DNA from: RGIG5327 sp045612485 | Lineage (GTDB): Bacteria > Verrucomicrobiota > Lentisphaeria > Victivallales > UBA1829 | Direction of reading: 5' to 3' | Assembly: GCA_045612485.1 (NCBI GenBank) | Contig: JAZKZE010000108.1 | Location: forward strand, 1 to 10,011 | DNA length: 10,011 nt | Part shown: one piece after another, positions 1 through 6,763 of the stretch | Layout of the letters: each line of letters begins with the position of its first letter | Position numbering within the stretch: position 1 is the first letter of the stretch | Made by a program: the position numbers and the translations under genes | Notes under the pieces: generated by a model | Told to the model about the DNA's origin: nothing | The model's input: the letters and a program-made list of their open reading frames with translations, nothing else | Database searches by the model: none

Positions 1-90
1 TCTCCTGAAGGTTGCACAAAACAGGATAATGAAGTATTTTTGAAAAAATCTGACAAAATCACTTTTTTAAAAGCAGATTTCTTTACGCAC

Positions 91-127
91 ATAATTTTGT
101 AAAAATATGCCATTTTTACAAAATTAT
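91..127. repeat. Perfect 16-bp inverted repeat upstream of alaS
   Basis: The left arm ATAATTTTGTAAAAAT (91-106) is exactly complementary to the right arm ATTTTTACAAAATTAT (112-127), with a 5-nt spacer ATGCC. Each arm has a single G/C pair, so an RNA hairpin would be weak for its length, and no U-tract follows on either strand. It lies about 50 nt upstream of the predicted alaS -35 box. A dimeric regulator's operator is one reading. The 3' end of an unseen upstream transcript is another. The symmetry is directly visible; the function is inferred. Confidence 0.6.
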
Positions 128-179
128 GGGATAGCTGTGAATTTTACACTTTTTCAACTCTTTTTTTCATTAAAAAGAT

Positions 180-209
180 TTGATTCCCCGCAAAACTGTA
201 TTATATTAT
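180..209 (+). promoter_or_regulatory. Candidate sigma-70-type promoter for the alaS operon
   Basis: TTGATT (180-185) resembles a -35 box. Sixteen nucleotides later comes TATATT (202-207), with TATTAT at 18-nt spacing as an alternative -10. Transcription would start near 214-216, giving a leader of about 35 nt before the alaS start. The surrounding AT-rich stretch fits a promoter, but in sequence this AT-rich such matches also arise by chance. No T-box, leader peptide or other recognisable leader element was seen between the promoter and the gene. Confidence 0.4.
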
Positions 210-248
210 TAAAGCAATTATACTCTGTTGAAAACGAAAGGAAGTAAA

Positions 249-2030
249 ATGACCGCAAGAGAATTAAGAAAAAAATACATCGAGTTTTTCAAGGCAAAAG
301 GTCACAGTGTGATCAAAAGTGCCTCCCTTATTCCCGATAACGACCCCACCGTACTTTTCACCACCGCCGGGATGCACCCCCTTGTGCCTTACCTTCTGGG
401 AGCCAAACACCCCCAGGGAACAAGACTTACCGACGTACAGAAATGTATCAGAACCGGAGATATTGATGAAGTGGGCGATCCCGTACACCTGACCTTCTTT
501 GAAATGCTGGGCAACTGGTCCCTGGGCGACTATTTCAAGAATGAAGCTATCGAATTTTCTTTTGAATTCCTTACCGGAAAAGATAATCTGAATATCCCTG
601 TGGAAATGCTGGGCGTAACCGTTTTCCAGGGGGATGAAAATGCTCCTTTCGACGAAGAAGCATTCAATAAATGGCGTTCTCTGGGTATCCCGGAAAACCG
701 TATTGCCAAACTGCCCAAGGAAGATAACTGGTGGGGTCCCGCCGGTCAGACCGGTCCCTGCGGACCTGATACAGAAATGTTCTACTGGACAGGTCCCCTT
801 CCCGTTCCTGAAGTCTTTGATCCCAAAGACAGACGCTGGGTGGAGATCTGGAACGACGTCTTCATGCAGTACAATAAGACTGCGGAAGGCACTTTTGTCC
901 CCCTCGCCCAGAAAAACGTGGATACCGGTATGGGCGTGGAACGTGTTACCGCTGTACTTCAGGGGAAAAAGAGCTGCTACGAAACTGAACTTTTTGCTCC
1001 GCTTTTTGAAGCATTGGACAGGATCCGCGGTGTGGAATGGGTCTCTCCCGAACTGAGAAGCCGTTCCGAAAGAATCGTTGTGGAACATATCCGTGCAGCC
1101 TCCTTCATCATGGCTGACGGTGTAACTCCCGGCAAGACAGACCAGCCCTACATCCTGCGCCGTCTTATCCGCAGAACTGTACGCGAAGGCGGAAAACTGG
1201 GTATTACGACAGCATTCTGCACAAAGATCGCAGAAGTTGTCATTGAAAACTACAAAGAATTCTATCCTGAACTGGGCGAAAATGCTGCAAGGATCCTGGA
1301 AGAATTTGCCAACGAAGAACAGCTTTTTGCACAGACTCTGGAAAAAGGTACAAAAGAATTTGAAAAGATCATTTCCAAAGTACCTGAATTTGTCAAAACA
1401 AAAGTATTCAGCGGTAAAAATGCCTTCTACATCTACGAAACTTTCGGATTCCCCATTGAGCTTACCTGCGAAATGGCGGCAGAAAAAGGGTTTACGGTGG
1501 ATATGAAAGGCTATGAGGAAGCCTTTGCCAAACATCAGGAACTTTCCCGTAAAGGTGCGGAACAGAAATTCAAAGGCGGTCTTGCCGACCACTCTGAAGC
1601 TACTGCCGCCCTCCACTCCGCCACCCATCTTCTCCATGCCGCATTGCGGAAAGTTCTGGGAACGACTGTGGAACAGAGAGGCTCCAATATCACAGCAGAA
1701 CGTCTGCGCTTTGACTTCTCCCACGATGCCAAGATGACTCCCGAACAGATCGCGGAAGTGGAAAAGATCGTCAATGAATGTATTGCCGCCAAAGCTCCCA
1801 TCATCTGTGAAGAGCTTACCGTGGATGAAGCAAGGGAAAAAGGTGCCATCGGTCTTTTCGGTCACAAATACGGTGAACGGGTCACCATGTACACCATGGG
1901 GGATTTCAGTAAAGAGATCTGCGGAGGACCTCATGCCGCCAATACCGGCGATCTGGGTCATTTCAAGATCCAGAAAGAAGAAAGTTCCAGCCGCGGTATC
2001 CGCCGTATCAAGGCAATCCTGGAAAAGTGA
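249..2030 (+). CDS. alaS: Alanyl-tRNA synthetase, short form lacking C-Ala
   Basis: Cytoplasmic class II enzyme that charges tRNA(Ala) with alanine and hydrolyses mischarged Ser/Gly-tRNA(Ala). The 593-residue protein has the AlaS catalytic core near residues 1-240 (LFTTAGMHPLVPYL at 36-49, FFEMLGNWSLGDYF at 83-96, GPCGPDTEMFY at 169-179, DTGMGVERV at 225-233). The tRNA-recognition helices follow, including RRLIRRTVREGG (304-315). The editing domain keeps both metal-binding pairs, H456xxxH460 and C558xxxH562. It ends at RGIRRIKAILEK, just after the editing domain. Typical AlaS is about 870 residues, so the coiled linker and C-Ala domain are absent. The TGA is followed within 29 nt by an intact gene, so this is not a visible frameshift. 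The ATG at 249 is chosen because AAGGAAG (238-244) precedes it and the family-like sequence MTARELR begins there. An in-frame TTG at 228 is less likely. It leads the operon with the STAS gene. Confidence 0.96.
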   Translation: MTARELRKKYIEFFKAKGHSVIKSASLIPDNDPTVLFTTAGMHPLVPYLLGAKHPQGTRLTDVQKCIRTGDIDEVGDPVHLTFFEMLGNWSLGDYFKNEAIEFSFEFLTGKDNLNIPVEMLGVTVFQGDENAPFDEEAFNKWRSLGIPENRIAKLPKEDNWWGPAGQTGPCGPDTEMFYWTGPLPVPEVFDPKDRRWVEIWNDVFMQYNKTAEGTFVPLAQKNVDTGMGVERVTAVLQGKKSCYETELFAPLFEALDRIRGVEWVSPELRSRSERIVVEHIRAASFIMADGVTPGKTDQPYILRRLIRRTVREGGKLGITTAFCTKIAEVVIENYKEFYPELGENAARILEEFANEEQLFAQTLEKGTKEFEKIISKVPEFVKTKVFSGKNAFYIYETFGFPIELTCEMAAEKGFTVDMKGYEEAFAKHQELSRKGAEQKFKGGLADHSEATAALHSATHLLHAALRKVLGTTVEQRGSNITAERLRFDFSHDAKMTPEQIAEVEKIVNECIAAKAPIICEELTVDEAREKGAIGLFGHKYGERVTMYTMGDFSKEICGGPHAANTGDLGHFKIQKEESSSRGIRRIKAILEK

Positions 2031-2046
2031 TCCGGATAAATTCTTC

Positions 2047-2058
2047 AAAAGGAGTGAT
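2047..2058 (+). promoter_or_regulatory. Strong Shine-Dalgarno fixing the STAS gene start
   Basis: AAAAGGAGTGAT, followed by C and the ATG at 2060, nearly matches the full complement of the usual 16S rRNA 3' end. The GGAG core lies 5 nt before the ATG. This supports the start at 2060 over the upstream in-frame GTG at 2027, which overlaps the alaS stop. It suggests efficient, independent initiation of the second gene. Confidence 0.8.
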
Positions 2059-2059
2059 C

Positions 2060-2575
2060 ATGCAGAACGCAACTCTCACCATAGCTTCCGAAAACGGTGT
2101 TTATGCCGTCAAGGCTTCCGGAAGAGCTACTTTCGAGTGTGCCGGGCCCCTTCGTGAACTTGCCGGAAAACTGGCTGAAGAAGAGTTCACCAGAATTGAT
2201 GTGGATCTTGCAGAATGTCAGGGCATGGACAGTACCTTTATGGGTATTCTTGCCATGCTCGGTCTGCGTTCCAGAAAGATCGGGGCGGAAATGAATATTG
2301 TCAATGCCAATGAACTCAATAAATCCCTTCTGTACGGTCTGGGGCTGAAAAAACTCTTCAATTATACAGAAGGAACCGTTGTTATGCCCGGAAATGAAAG
2401 TGCTTCTTCCGGGGTTTCTACCGGTAAACTGGATCTTGAGTCTGCCAAAACCGTGCTGGATGCCCATAAAACCCTTATGGATGTGGACGACAGCAACAAA
2501 AAGAAATTTGAAGCTGTCGTGGATATGGTGCAGAAGGATATTGACCGGCTGAATAAAGACGAAGACAATCAATAA
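2060..2575 (+). CDS. STAS-domain protein (anti-sigma-factor-antagonist-like)
   Basis: Cytoplasmic 171-residue protein. Residues 1 to about 108 read as a STAS fold, in the style of anti-sigma factor antagonists such as SpoIIAA. The hallmark is DLAECQGMDSTFMGILAML (49-67), where D57-S58 sits at the place of the phosphorylatable serine before the second helix. A later segment, NANELNKSLLYGLGLKKLF (72-110 region), matches the family's LxxxGLxxLF ending. In known systems the antagonist binds an anti-sigma kinase and is switched off by serine phosphorylation. That role is inferred here, since no kinase, phosphatase or sigma factor lies in the window. After a Ser/Gly linker, residues about 122-171 form a charged, probably helical tail absent from minimal STAS proteins. 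The gene lies 29 nt after alaS and 20 nt before the pseudouridine synthase gene, so it is probably co-transcribed with both. Confidence 0.85.
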   Translation: MQNATLTIASENGVYAVKASGRATFECAGPLRELAGKLAEEEFTRIDVDLAECQGMDSTFMGILAMLGLRSRKIGAEMNIVNANELNKSLLYGLGLKKLFNYTEGTVVMPGNESASSGVSTGKLDLESAKTVLDAHKTLMDVDDSNKKKFEAVVDMVQKDIDRLNKDEDNQ

Positions 2576-2595
2576 CATTTCCGGCGGGACAAAAA

Positions 2596-3555
2596 ATGGA
2601 AAAGCCCAGAGAACGGGAGTTTTACAGTTTCGTCCCCGAAAAGGAAAACGGCTGCCTTCTTCTGGATTTTCTTGCCGCCCGGTATAAAAGGTTCGACCGC
2701 AAAGGGTGGGAAGAAGAGATCAGAAAAGGCAAAGTAAAAGTGGAAGGTGAAACAGTTTGCCTTCCGCTTGCTGTTTTAAAGAAACACGCCAGGATCTCCT
2801 ACTACCCCGGGGAAATGCCGGAACCCCCTGCCGACCCTGCCTATAAAGTACATTATGAGGATGAATATTTTCTTGTACTGGAAAAAAGCGGGAACCTCTG
2901 TGTACATCCCACCGGTCCTTTTTTCCGCAATACTTTATGGTATCAGGCATCCCTTGTTTACGGGGATCTGAAATTCGTCCAGCGGCTGGATAAGGAAACA
3001 TCCGGTCTTCTGATTGCCGCCCGTTCCCGCAAGGCTGCCGCCGCTATGGATAACGGCAACACTCCCCTGCATAAAGAATATCTGGCACTGGTACACGGAA
3101 ACTTTTACGGAAAAGTCCGTGCTTACGGAAGACTCATACCCGATGAGAGAAGCTGTATAGAAAAAAAGAAACGCTTTCTTTTCGCCGGAAACGATGGAAA
3201 CAGCCGGGGGGAATCCGCAGAGACCATTCTCATCAGGGAAAAAAGCATCCCCACCGGCATGACCCTTGTACGGGCCCTTCCCGTGACAGGCAGACAGCAT
3301 CAGATCCGTGCAACATTATATTCTCTGGGTTTTCCTCTTGCCGGGGACAAACTGTACGGAAAAGATGAAACGCTTTTCAACAAAATAAAAGCTGACGCAT
3401 TTACACAGGAGGACAGGGATCTTCTTCTCCTCCCCCGTCAGGCACTGCATTGCGCCGTATTGGAATTCACACACCCGTTTACAGGGAATAAGATCCATTG
3501 CGAAGCCCGGAACAATGATGAAAATCTGTTCTTTGATGAAATCAAAAAAAAGTAA
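2596..3555 (+). CDS. RluA-family RNA pseudouridine synthase
   Basis: Cytoplasmic enzyme that isomerises uridine to pseudouridine in rRNA or tRNA. The 319-residue protein begins with an S4-like RNA-binding segment (about 18-72, LLLDFLAARYKRFDRKGWEE and onward). The catalytic domain contains HYEDEYFLVLEKSGNLCVHP (86-105), then the signature RLDKETSGLL (130-139), whose D132 is the expected catalytic aspartate. TGRQHQIR (231-238) matches the family's TGRTHQIR, and RQALHCAVLEFTHPFTG (281-297) matches the C-terminal RQxLHAxxLxFxHP block. Length and domain order fit RluA/RluC/RluD relatives, but the exact target uridine cannot be assigned from sequence, so no symbol is given. The ATG at 2596 has only a weak GGGA (2586-2589) ahead of it, so translation may depend partly on coupling from the STAS gene. 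It is the last gene of the plus-strand run and faces lptD. Confidence 0.93.
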   Translation: MEKPREREFYSFVPEKENGCLLLDFLAARYKRFDRKGWEEEIRKGKVKVEGETVCLPLAVLKKHARISYYPGEMPEPPADPAYKVHYEDEYFLVLEKSGNLCVHPTGPFFRNTLWYQASLVYGDLKFVQRLDKETSGLLIAARSRKAAAAMDNGNTPLHKEYLALVHGNFYGKVRAYGRLIPDERSCIEKKKRFLFAGNDGNSRGESAETILIREKSIPTGMTLVRALPVTGRQHQIRATLYSLGFPLAGDKLYGKDETLFNKIKADAFTQEDRDLLLLPRQALHCAVLEFTHPFTGNKIHCEARNNDENLFFDEIKKK

Positions 3556-3572
3556 GCGACCTTAAAAAAAAC

Positions 3573-6500
3573 TTATTTGGAACTGGAGCTGGAATTAGAG
3601 TTTGAACCGGATGTCCCGAAGAGTTCTTCCCAGAATTCTCTCTCCGCCTCTTCCCGTTCCTCTTTTTCCTCTTTATCTGCCAGATCGTCATTATAGTTAT
3701 GTGCCTCAAAACCGGCTCTTGCCCCGATGGAGGCTCCCGGCATTGCCGTAAGTCCTACAGCAAAACCAATATACGCTTCCCAGGTTCTTTCATTGATATC
3801 ATTTCTTGAAAATTCAGCCCCTGCACTTACTTCCAGATACCAGCAATGGAAATCTCTTCTCAAAGTAAGATCCACATTATCTACAAGTCCGTCATCAATA
3901 TCATACCGCAACCGGAAACGTCCCTTCAGACGTTTATCAATATAGGTGGGGAAATCAAGCTGCAGCGAAGCAAACTGATTGCGTTCAAAGTAGGAGGGGA
4001 AGTTTGTCATGGCGGCAGGGTTGGCAAGGGTGCTTGCCATGGAGTATGCCGGACGCTGATAATAATTATCGCAGTAAGTATAAGATGCCTGGATCTTCCA
4101 ATCGTCGGAGAACTTGTAAGTAAGAGTGGTTTCCCAGTAATTGATCAAATCGCAGTCAAGTCCCGGCCTGCCGACTTCCTTACCGCCGCGCTTGACCTCA
4201 TAATCATGGGCATTATTATTGCCCACATCAAGGACAAGTGTGGATGTAAGAGAGAAATTATCTGTGGGAGTAAAAGAAAGAATCGTGGTGAAATCCCCTA
4301 CATTATTAAACCCGAAATCCCGGTGGAAATGGAAATCCCAATAATTTTCCAGCGAAAAATACTCACGCACTTTGGAACCGTCTCTTGTCTGCAAACGGTT
4401 TATAAGTCCGAAACGGAAGAAATTCTGTCTTGTGATCAGATCCACATCATCAAAATAATAGAGATGCTTGTAGCTTTCCGTGGGTTTGGGAATAAAAGTA
4501 TAGTTGATATAAGGCACCATCACATGACGTAATCCGTCAATATTGAAAAAGGCACTTTTCGGGGTCTGCCATGTACGGTAGAACTTTGTATTGAGTTCAG
4601 CACCCAGTTCCATTGCAAAACGTACTCTGGAACCGCCTTTTCTGTCATAATTTGTCACCTGAAGATCTGTATCCGGCCACTTGTCAAGAGTATTGGCTTT
4701 GATCATGGAATTAAGTCCGTCCAGATCCACTTTGCGCTTGCTGGAACGGGAATAGGCTGTTAATCTTGCCGCAAAACGGGGAATAAGGTTGATGGCATCA
4801 AACAAGCGGATGGGATAATAAAATGCATGCAGAGTATCAAAACGGAATGCTTCATAATTTTCCGCCTCGGTAAGATAGCCGCCCAATTCTGCGGGAGAAT
4901 CCATCCAGAGTCCGATGATCGCCTGATCCCGGGTAATCTCCTTTTTATTATAGGCAGAGAGGATCTTTTTACTGTTATTGGGATTATCCGCATATCCGGC
5001 AAGTTTGGCAGGCGTGAGATTGGGATTTTCCCAGCGTTTCAAATCAAATTCACGCCAGTTCATCCTGTAATATCCGGCAGTGGTCTGGCTCTGGTAATAA
5101 ATATTGCTGAAAAGCTCCTGACGGAAAATATCCAAACGGACTTCCGGCAGTCTTTCCATGGTAAGGTCAAAAGAATTTACTTTGAATGCCGTCTGGGCAA
5201 GAACAGAAAAACTGTCTCCCTGATATTCCAGCGCAGCAAAGGAAGGCGGCTGTACATCCCGTCTGTAACGTGCGGGAAAATACTCTTCAAGGAAATTATA
5301 GTCACTTATAAGATCCACCTGTCCCCGGAAGGAAAGACGGGGAGTAAAGTGAGTCAGGTTTGCAATACGGAACTCATAACGGTTTTTAGGAATAAAAATT
5401 CTGGACTTTTTTGCCACCCATTCCTTGTTGGAAATGGGATTGTCATTGCTGTCCACTTTCGGATTTTCCCCGAAATCATCTTCCCACAGAGTGTAAGGCT
5501 CTCTGTCCCGGATAGAGTAGGCAAAAATCTCCGTACTGGATTCAGGAGTCAGAATATCCAGAGAAGCACCGTAACCGAATCCCCGGTCCTCATAAAAGTC
5601 CAGAAGTATGCCGCCTTTTACAGTAGCAGGCTTTTCAAGAACTTCAAACTCTTTGCGCAGTTTGAAATACCATCCCCAGTCAGATTCTTTACCAAACTCA
5701 AATCTGCCGCCGAATGTACTGAAATCCCGGGGCTTGTAAAGAGCAGGAAACCAGAATACCGGTGTATTCCACACATACAGAAAAGTATTTTTTGCAAAAA
5801 TGGAATAATCCCCGTAATCCCCGGTCTGATTGAAAAGCCCTCTGTTGGCTTCACGGGGTGTAAGGATCATCTCTCTGGCACCCACGGCATAATGGGAATT
5901 GTCATCAAGAAGATATTCACATGTGGAAGCCTTTGCACGGTGGATCTTGACCGAGCCATCCACATACCGTTCCGCCAGTTCCCCGGAAACAAAAAGGTCG
6001 ATCCCCTTCATGACAAAACGACGGAAAAAGAAATGCCCGGTATTCAGATTACCGGAAACACGATCCGCTTCGATAAGGGAGGAATTGGTGGTAAGTTTGA
6101 GTTTGAGTTTTTTTCTGCCCGTTGGGGTTGTCGTCTGGCCGCGCACTTCCACCTTTACGTTGGGATCAGATACCAACTCTCTGTATTCCTGAAAATCCAC
6201 AGTTTTGGAGGTGGTATTCACCGTTTTAAAGCGCACTTTCCCCTTTACTTCCGCATCACCGTTTTTCAGATTGATGACAGCGGAATCCCCTGAAATACGG
6301 ATACTTTTACTGTGAATGACAACATGACCGCGGGCAATAAGATTGCTTCCCACATATTCATAGCTGTCCGCACTTGTTTTGATATCTTCTTCAGCAAGAT
6401 CTTCCACCTTCGGCAGAGAAAGTTTCTTATTGAATGCCTTCGCTGTAGGTGTGGTAAAATTCTTGGTTTTGGGGAAAAATTGTGCAGAAAGTGACACCTG

Positions 6501-6578
6501 GAGCCCTACGATCCCCAGCAACACCAGTACACAGCAGTAAAAATCTCTATGTATCTTCACTTTATGCTCAATCCTCAT
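3573..6578 (-). CDS. lptD: LPS-assembly outer-membrane protein LptD (OstA)
   Basis: Outer-membrane beta-barrel that, with LptE, inserts lipopolysaccharide into the outer leaflet. From the ATG at 6578 it has 1001 residues. The signal peptide is MRIEHKVKIHRD, then hydrophobic FYCCVLVLLGIVGLQ, with cleavage probably after VSLSA. Next comes an OstA/LptA-like domain (about 60-225: YVGSNLIARGHVVI, KNGDAEVKGKVRF) and the landmark STCEYLLDDNSHYAVGA (218-234). WNTPVFWFPALYKPRD (270-285) opens a barrel of alternating aromatic strands that runs to about residue 960. A last stretch of about 41 residues is strongly acidic and ends GTSGSNSNSSSSSK. E. coli LptD has 784 residues, so this one is large. Mature cysteines are near 220, 809, 836 and 912, unlike E. 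coli's two pairs. The start is uncertain. A GTG at 6614 extends it by 12 codons, and a GTG at 6560, with GAGGA 11 nt upstream, gives a shorter, also canonical signal peptide. No LptE is seen nearby. Confidence 0.87.
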   Translation of the reverse strand: MRIEHKVKIHRDFYCCVLVLLGIVGLQVSLSAQFFPKTKNFTTPTAKAFNKKLSLPKVEDLAEEDIKTSADSYEYVGSNLIARGHVVIHSKSIRISGDSAVINLKNGDAEVKGKVRFKTVNTTSKTVDFQEYRELVSDPNVKVEVRGQTTTPTGRKKLKLKLTTNSSLIEADRVSGNLNTGHFFFRRFVMKGIDLFVSGELAERYVDGSVKIHRAKASTCEYLLDDNSHYAVGAREMILTPREANRGLFNQTGDYGDYSIFAKNTFLYVWNTPVFWFPALYKPRDFSTFGGRFEFGKESDWGWYFKLRKEFEVLEKPATVKGGILLDFYEDRGFGYGASLDILTPESSTEIFAYSIRDREPYTLWEDDFGENPKVDSNDNPISNKEWVAKKSRIFIPKNRYEFRIANLTHFTPRLSFRGQVDLISDYNFLEEYFPARYRRDVQPPSFAALEYQGDSFSVLAQTAFKVNSFDLTMERLPEVRLDIFRQELFSNIYYQSQTTAGYYRMNWREFDLKRWENPNLTPAKLAGYADNPNNSKKILSAYNKKEITRDQAIIGLWMDSPAELGGYLTEAENYEAFRFDTLHAFYYPIRLFDAINLIPRFAARLTAYSRSSKRKVDLDGLNSMIKANTLDKWPDTDLQVTNYDRKGGSRVRFAMELGAELNTKFYRTWQTPKSAFFNIDGLRHVMVPYINYTFIPKPTESYKHLYYFDDVDLITRQNFFRFGLINRLQTRDGSKVREYFSLENYWDFHFHRDFGFNNVGDFTTILSFTPTDNFSLTSTLVLDVGNNNAHDYEVKRGGKEVGRPGLDCDLINYWETTLTYKFSDDWKIQASYTYCDNYYQRPAYSMASTLANPAAMTNFPSYFERNQFASLQLDFPTYIDKRLKGRFRLRYDIDDGLVDNVDLTLRRDFHCWYLEVSAGAEFSRNDINERTWEAYIGFAVGLTAMPGASIGARAGFEAHNYNDDLADKEEKEEREEAEREFWEELFGTSGSNSNSSSSSK

Positions 6579-6636
6579 TAAAAGTTTTCTGACGGTTCCC
6601 CCGATCCTGACCACAGACAGAACCCATACGAAAATA

Positions 6637-6672
6637 TACTCAAAATCTTATAAAATACTGTTATTCTGTAAA
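6637..6672 (-). promoter_or_regulatory. Weak candidate promoter for lptD
   Basis: Reading the minus strand just past the rpoZ terminator, TTTACA (6672-6667) followed 16 nt later by TAAGAT is a poor sigma-70-like pair. A second AT-rich box, TATATT, follows nearer the gene. The -35 overlaps the terminator's 3' arm. The region is AT-rich and precedes lptD, so a promoter is expected somewhere here, but this match is weak. The alternative is readthrough from rpoZ. Confidence 0.25.
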
Positions 6673-6706
6673 AACGATCCTCTCCGGAAGGATCGCCTTT
6701 ACAGAA
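6664..6706 (-). terminator. Hairpin terminator between rpoZ and lptD
   Basis: The 17-nt arms 6664-6680 and 6690-6706 flank a 9-nt loop. On the minus strand the RNA pairs fully, 15 Watson-Crick plus two G-U, whereas the plus-strand RNA would have two A/C mismatches. This points to use in the rpoZ-to-lptD direction. The core CGAUCC/GGAUCG stem is followed at once by UUUUU, and the outer stem pairs that U-run with AAAGG, a common feature of intrinsic terminators. The element lies about 58 nt after the rpoZ stop. Its 5' arm and loop contain one copy of a 10-base element that also occurs upstream. Confidence 0.75.
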
Positions 6707-6709
6707 CAA

Positions 6710-6750
6710 CAGGCTCCTTCCGGATCATTATCCTCCGGAAGGACATCCTG
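6710..6750 (-). repeat. Second hairpin in the rpoZ 3' region, competing with the terminator
   Basis: On the minus strand, UCCUUCCGGA (6743-6734) and UCCGGAAGGA (6724-6715) form a perfect 10-bp stem with a 9-nt loop. The stem is extended past a small internal loop by CAGG/CCUG (6750-6747 with 6713-6710). Further out, UACAGAA (6758-6752) can pair with UUCUGUA (6706-6700), which belongs to the terminator's 5' arm. The same UCCUUCCGGA recurs inside the terminator (6692-6683), so the middle arm can choose between two partners. There is no U-tract directly after this hairpin. It may be an attenuator-like switch, an mRNA 3'-end stabiliser or a duplicated terminator. Confidence 0.6.
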
Positions 6751-6763
6751 CTTCTGTATTCTG

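Noticed and set aside
8..60. Possible minus-strand promoter (TTGTCA with a CATTAT box) for a divergent gene to the left
   Set aside because: Spacing of about 19 nt is poor and no left-hand gene is visible to support it.
46..80. 7-bp inverted repeat AAATCTG...CAGATTT
   Set aside because: Short arms with a 21-nt spacer in AT-rich DNA; expected by chance.
228..248. TTG-initiated extension of alaS by seven codons
   Set aside because: The extension covers the ribosome-binding site of the ATG at 249 and adds no conserved residues.
264..2048. 594-codon open frame on the minus strand opposite alaS
   Set aside because: It is the exact codon-aligned antisense of a clear AlaS, has low-complexity Phe/His/Gly-rich translation and no recognisable domain; it arises from avoidance of TTA, CTA and TCA codons.
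3544..3580. Possible bidirectional terminator between the convergent genes (AAGTAAG...CTTATTT)
   Set aside because: The stem is only 6 of 7 A/T-rich pairs and would trap an A-tract in the loop; too weak to call.
4827..6293. 488-codon open frame on the plus strand opposite lptD
   Set aside because: Codon-aligned shadow; lptD has a signal peptide, OstA domain and barrel on the other strand.
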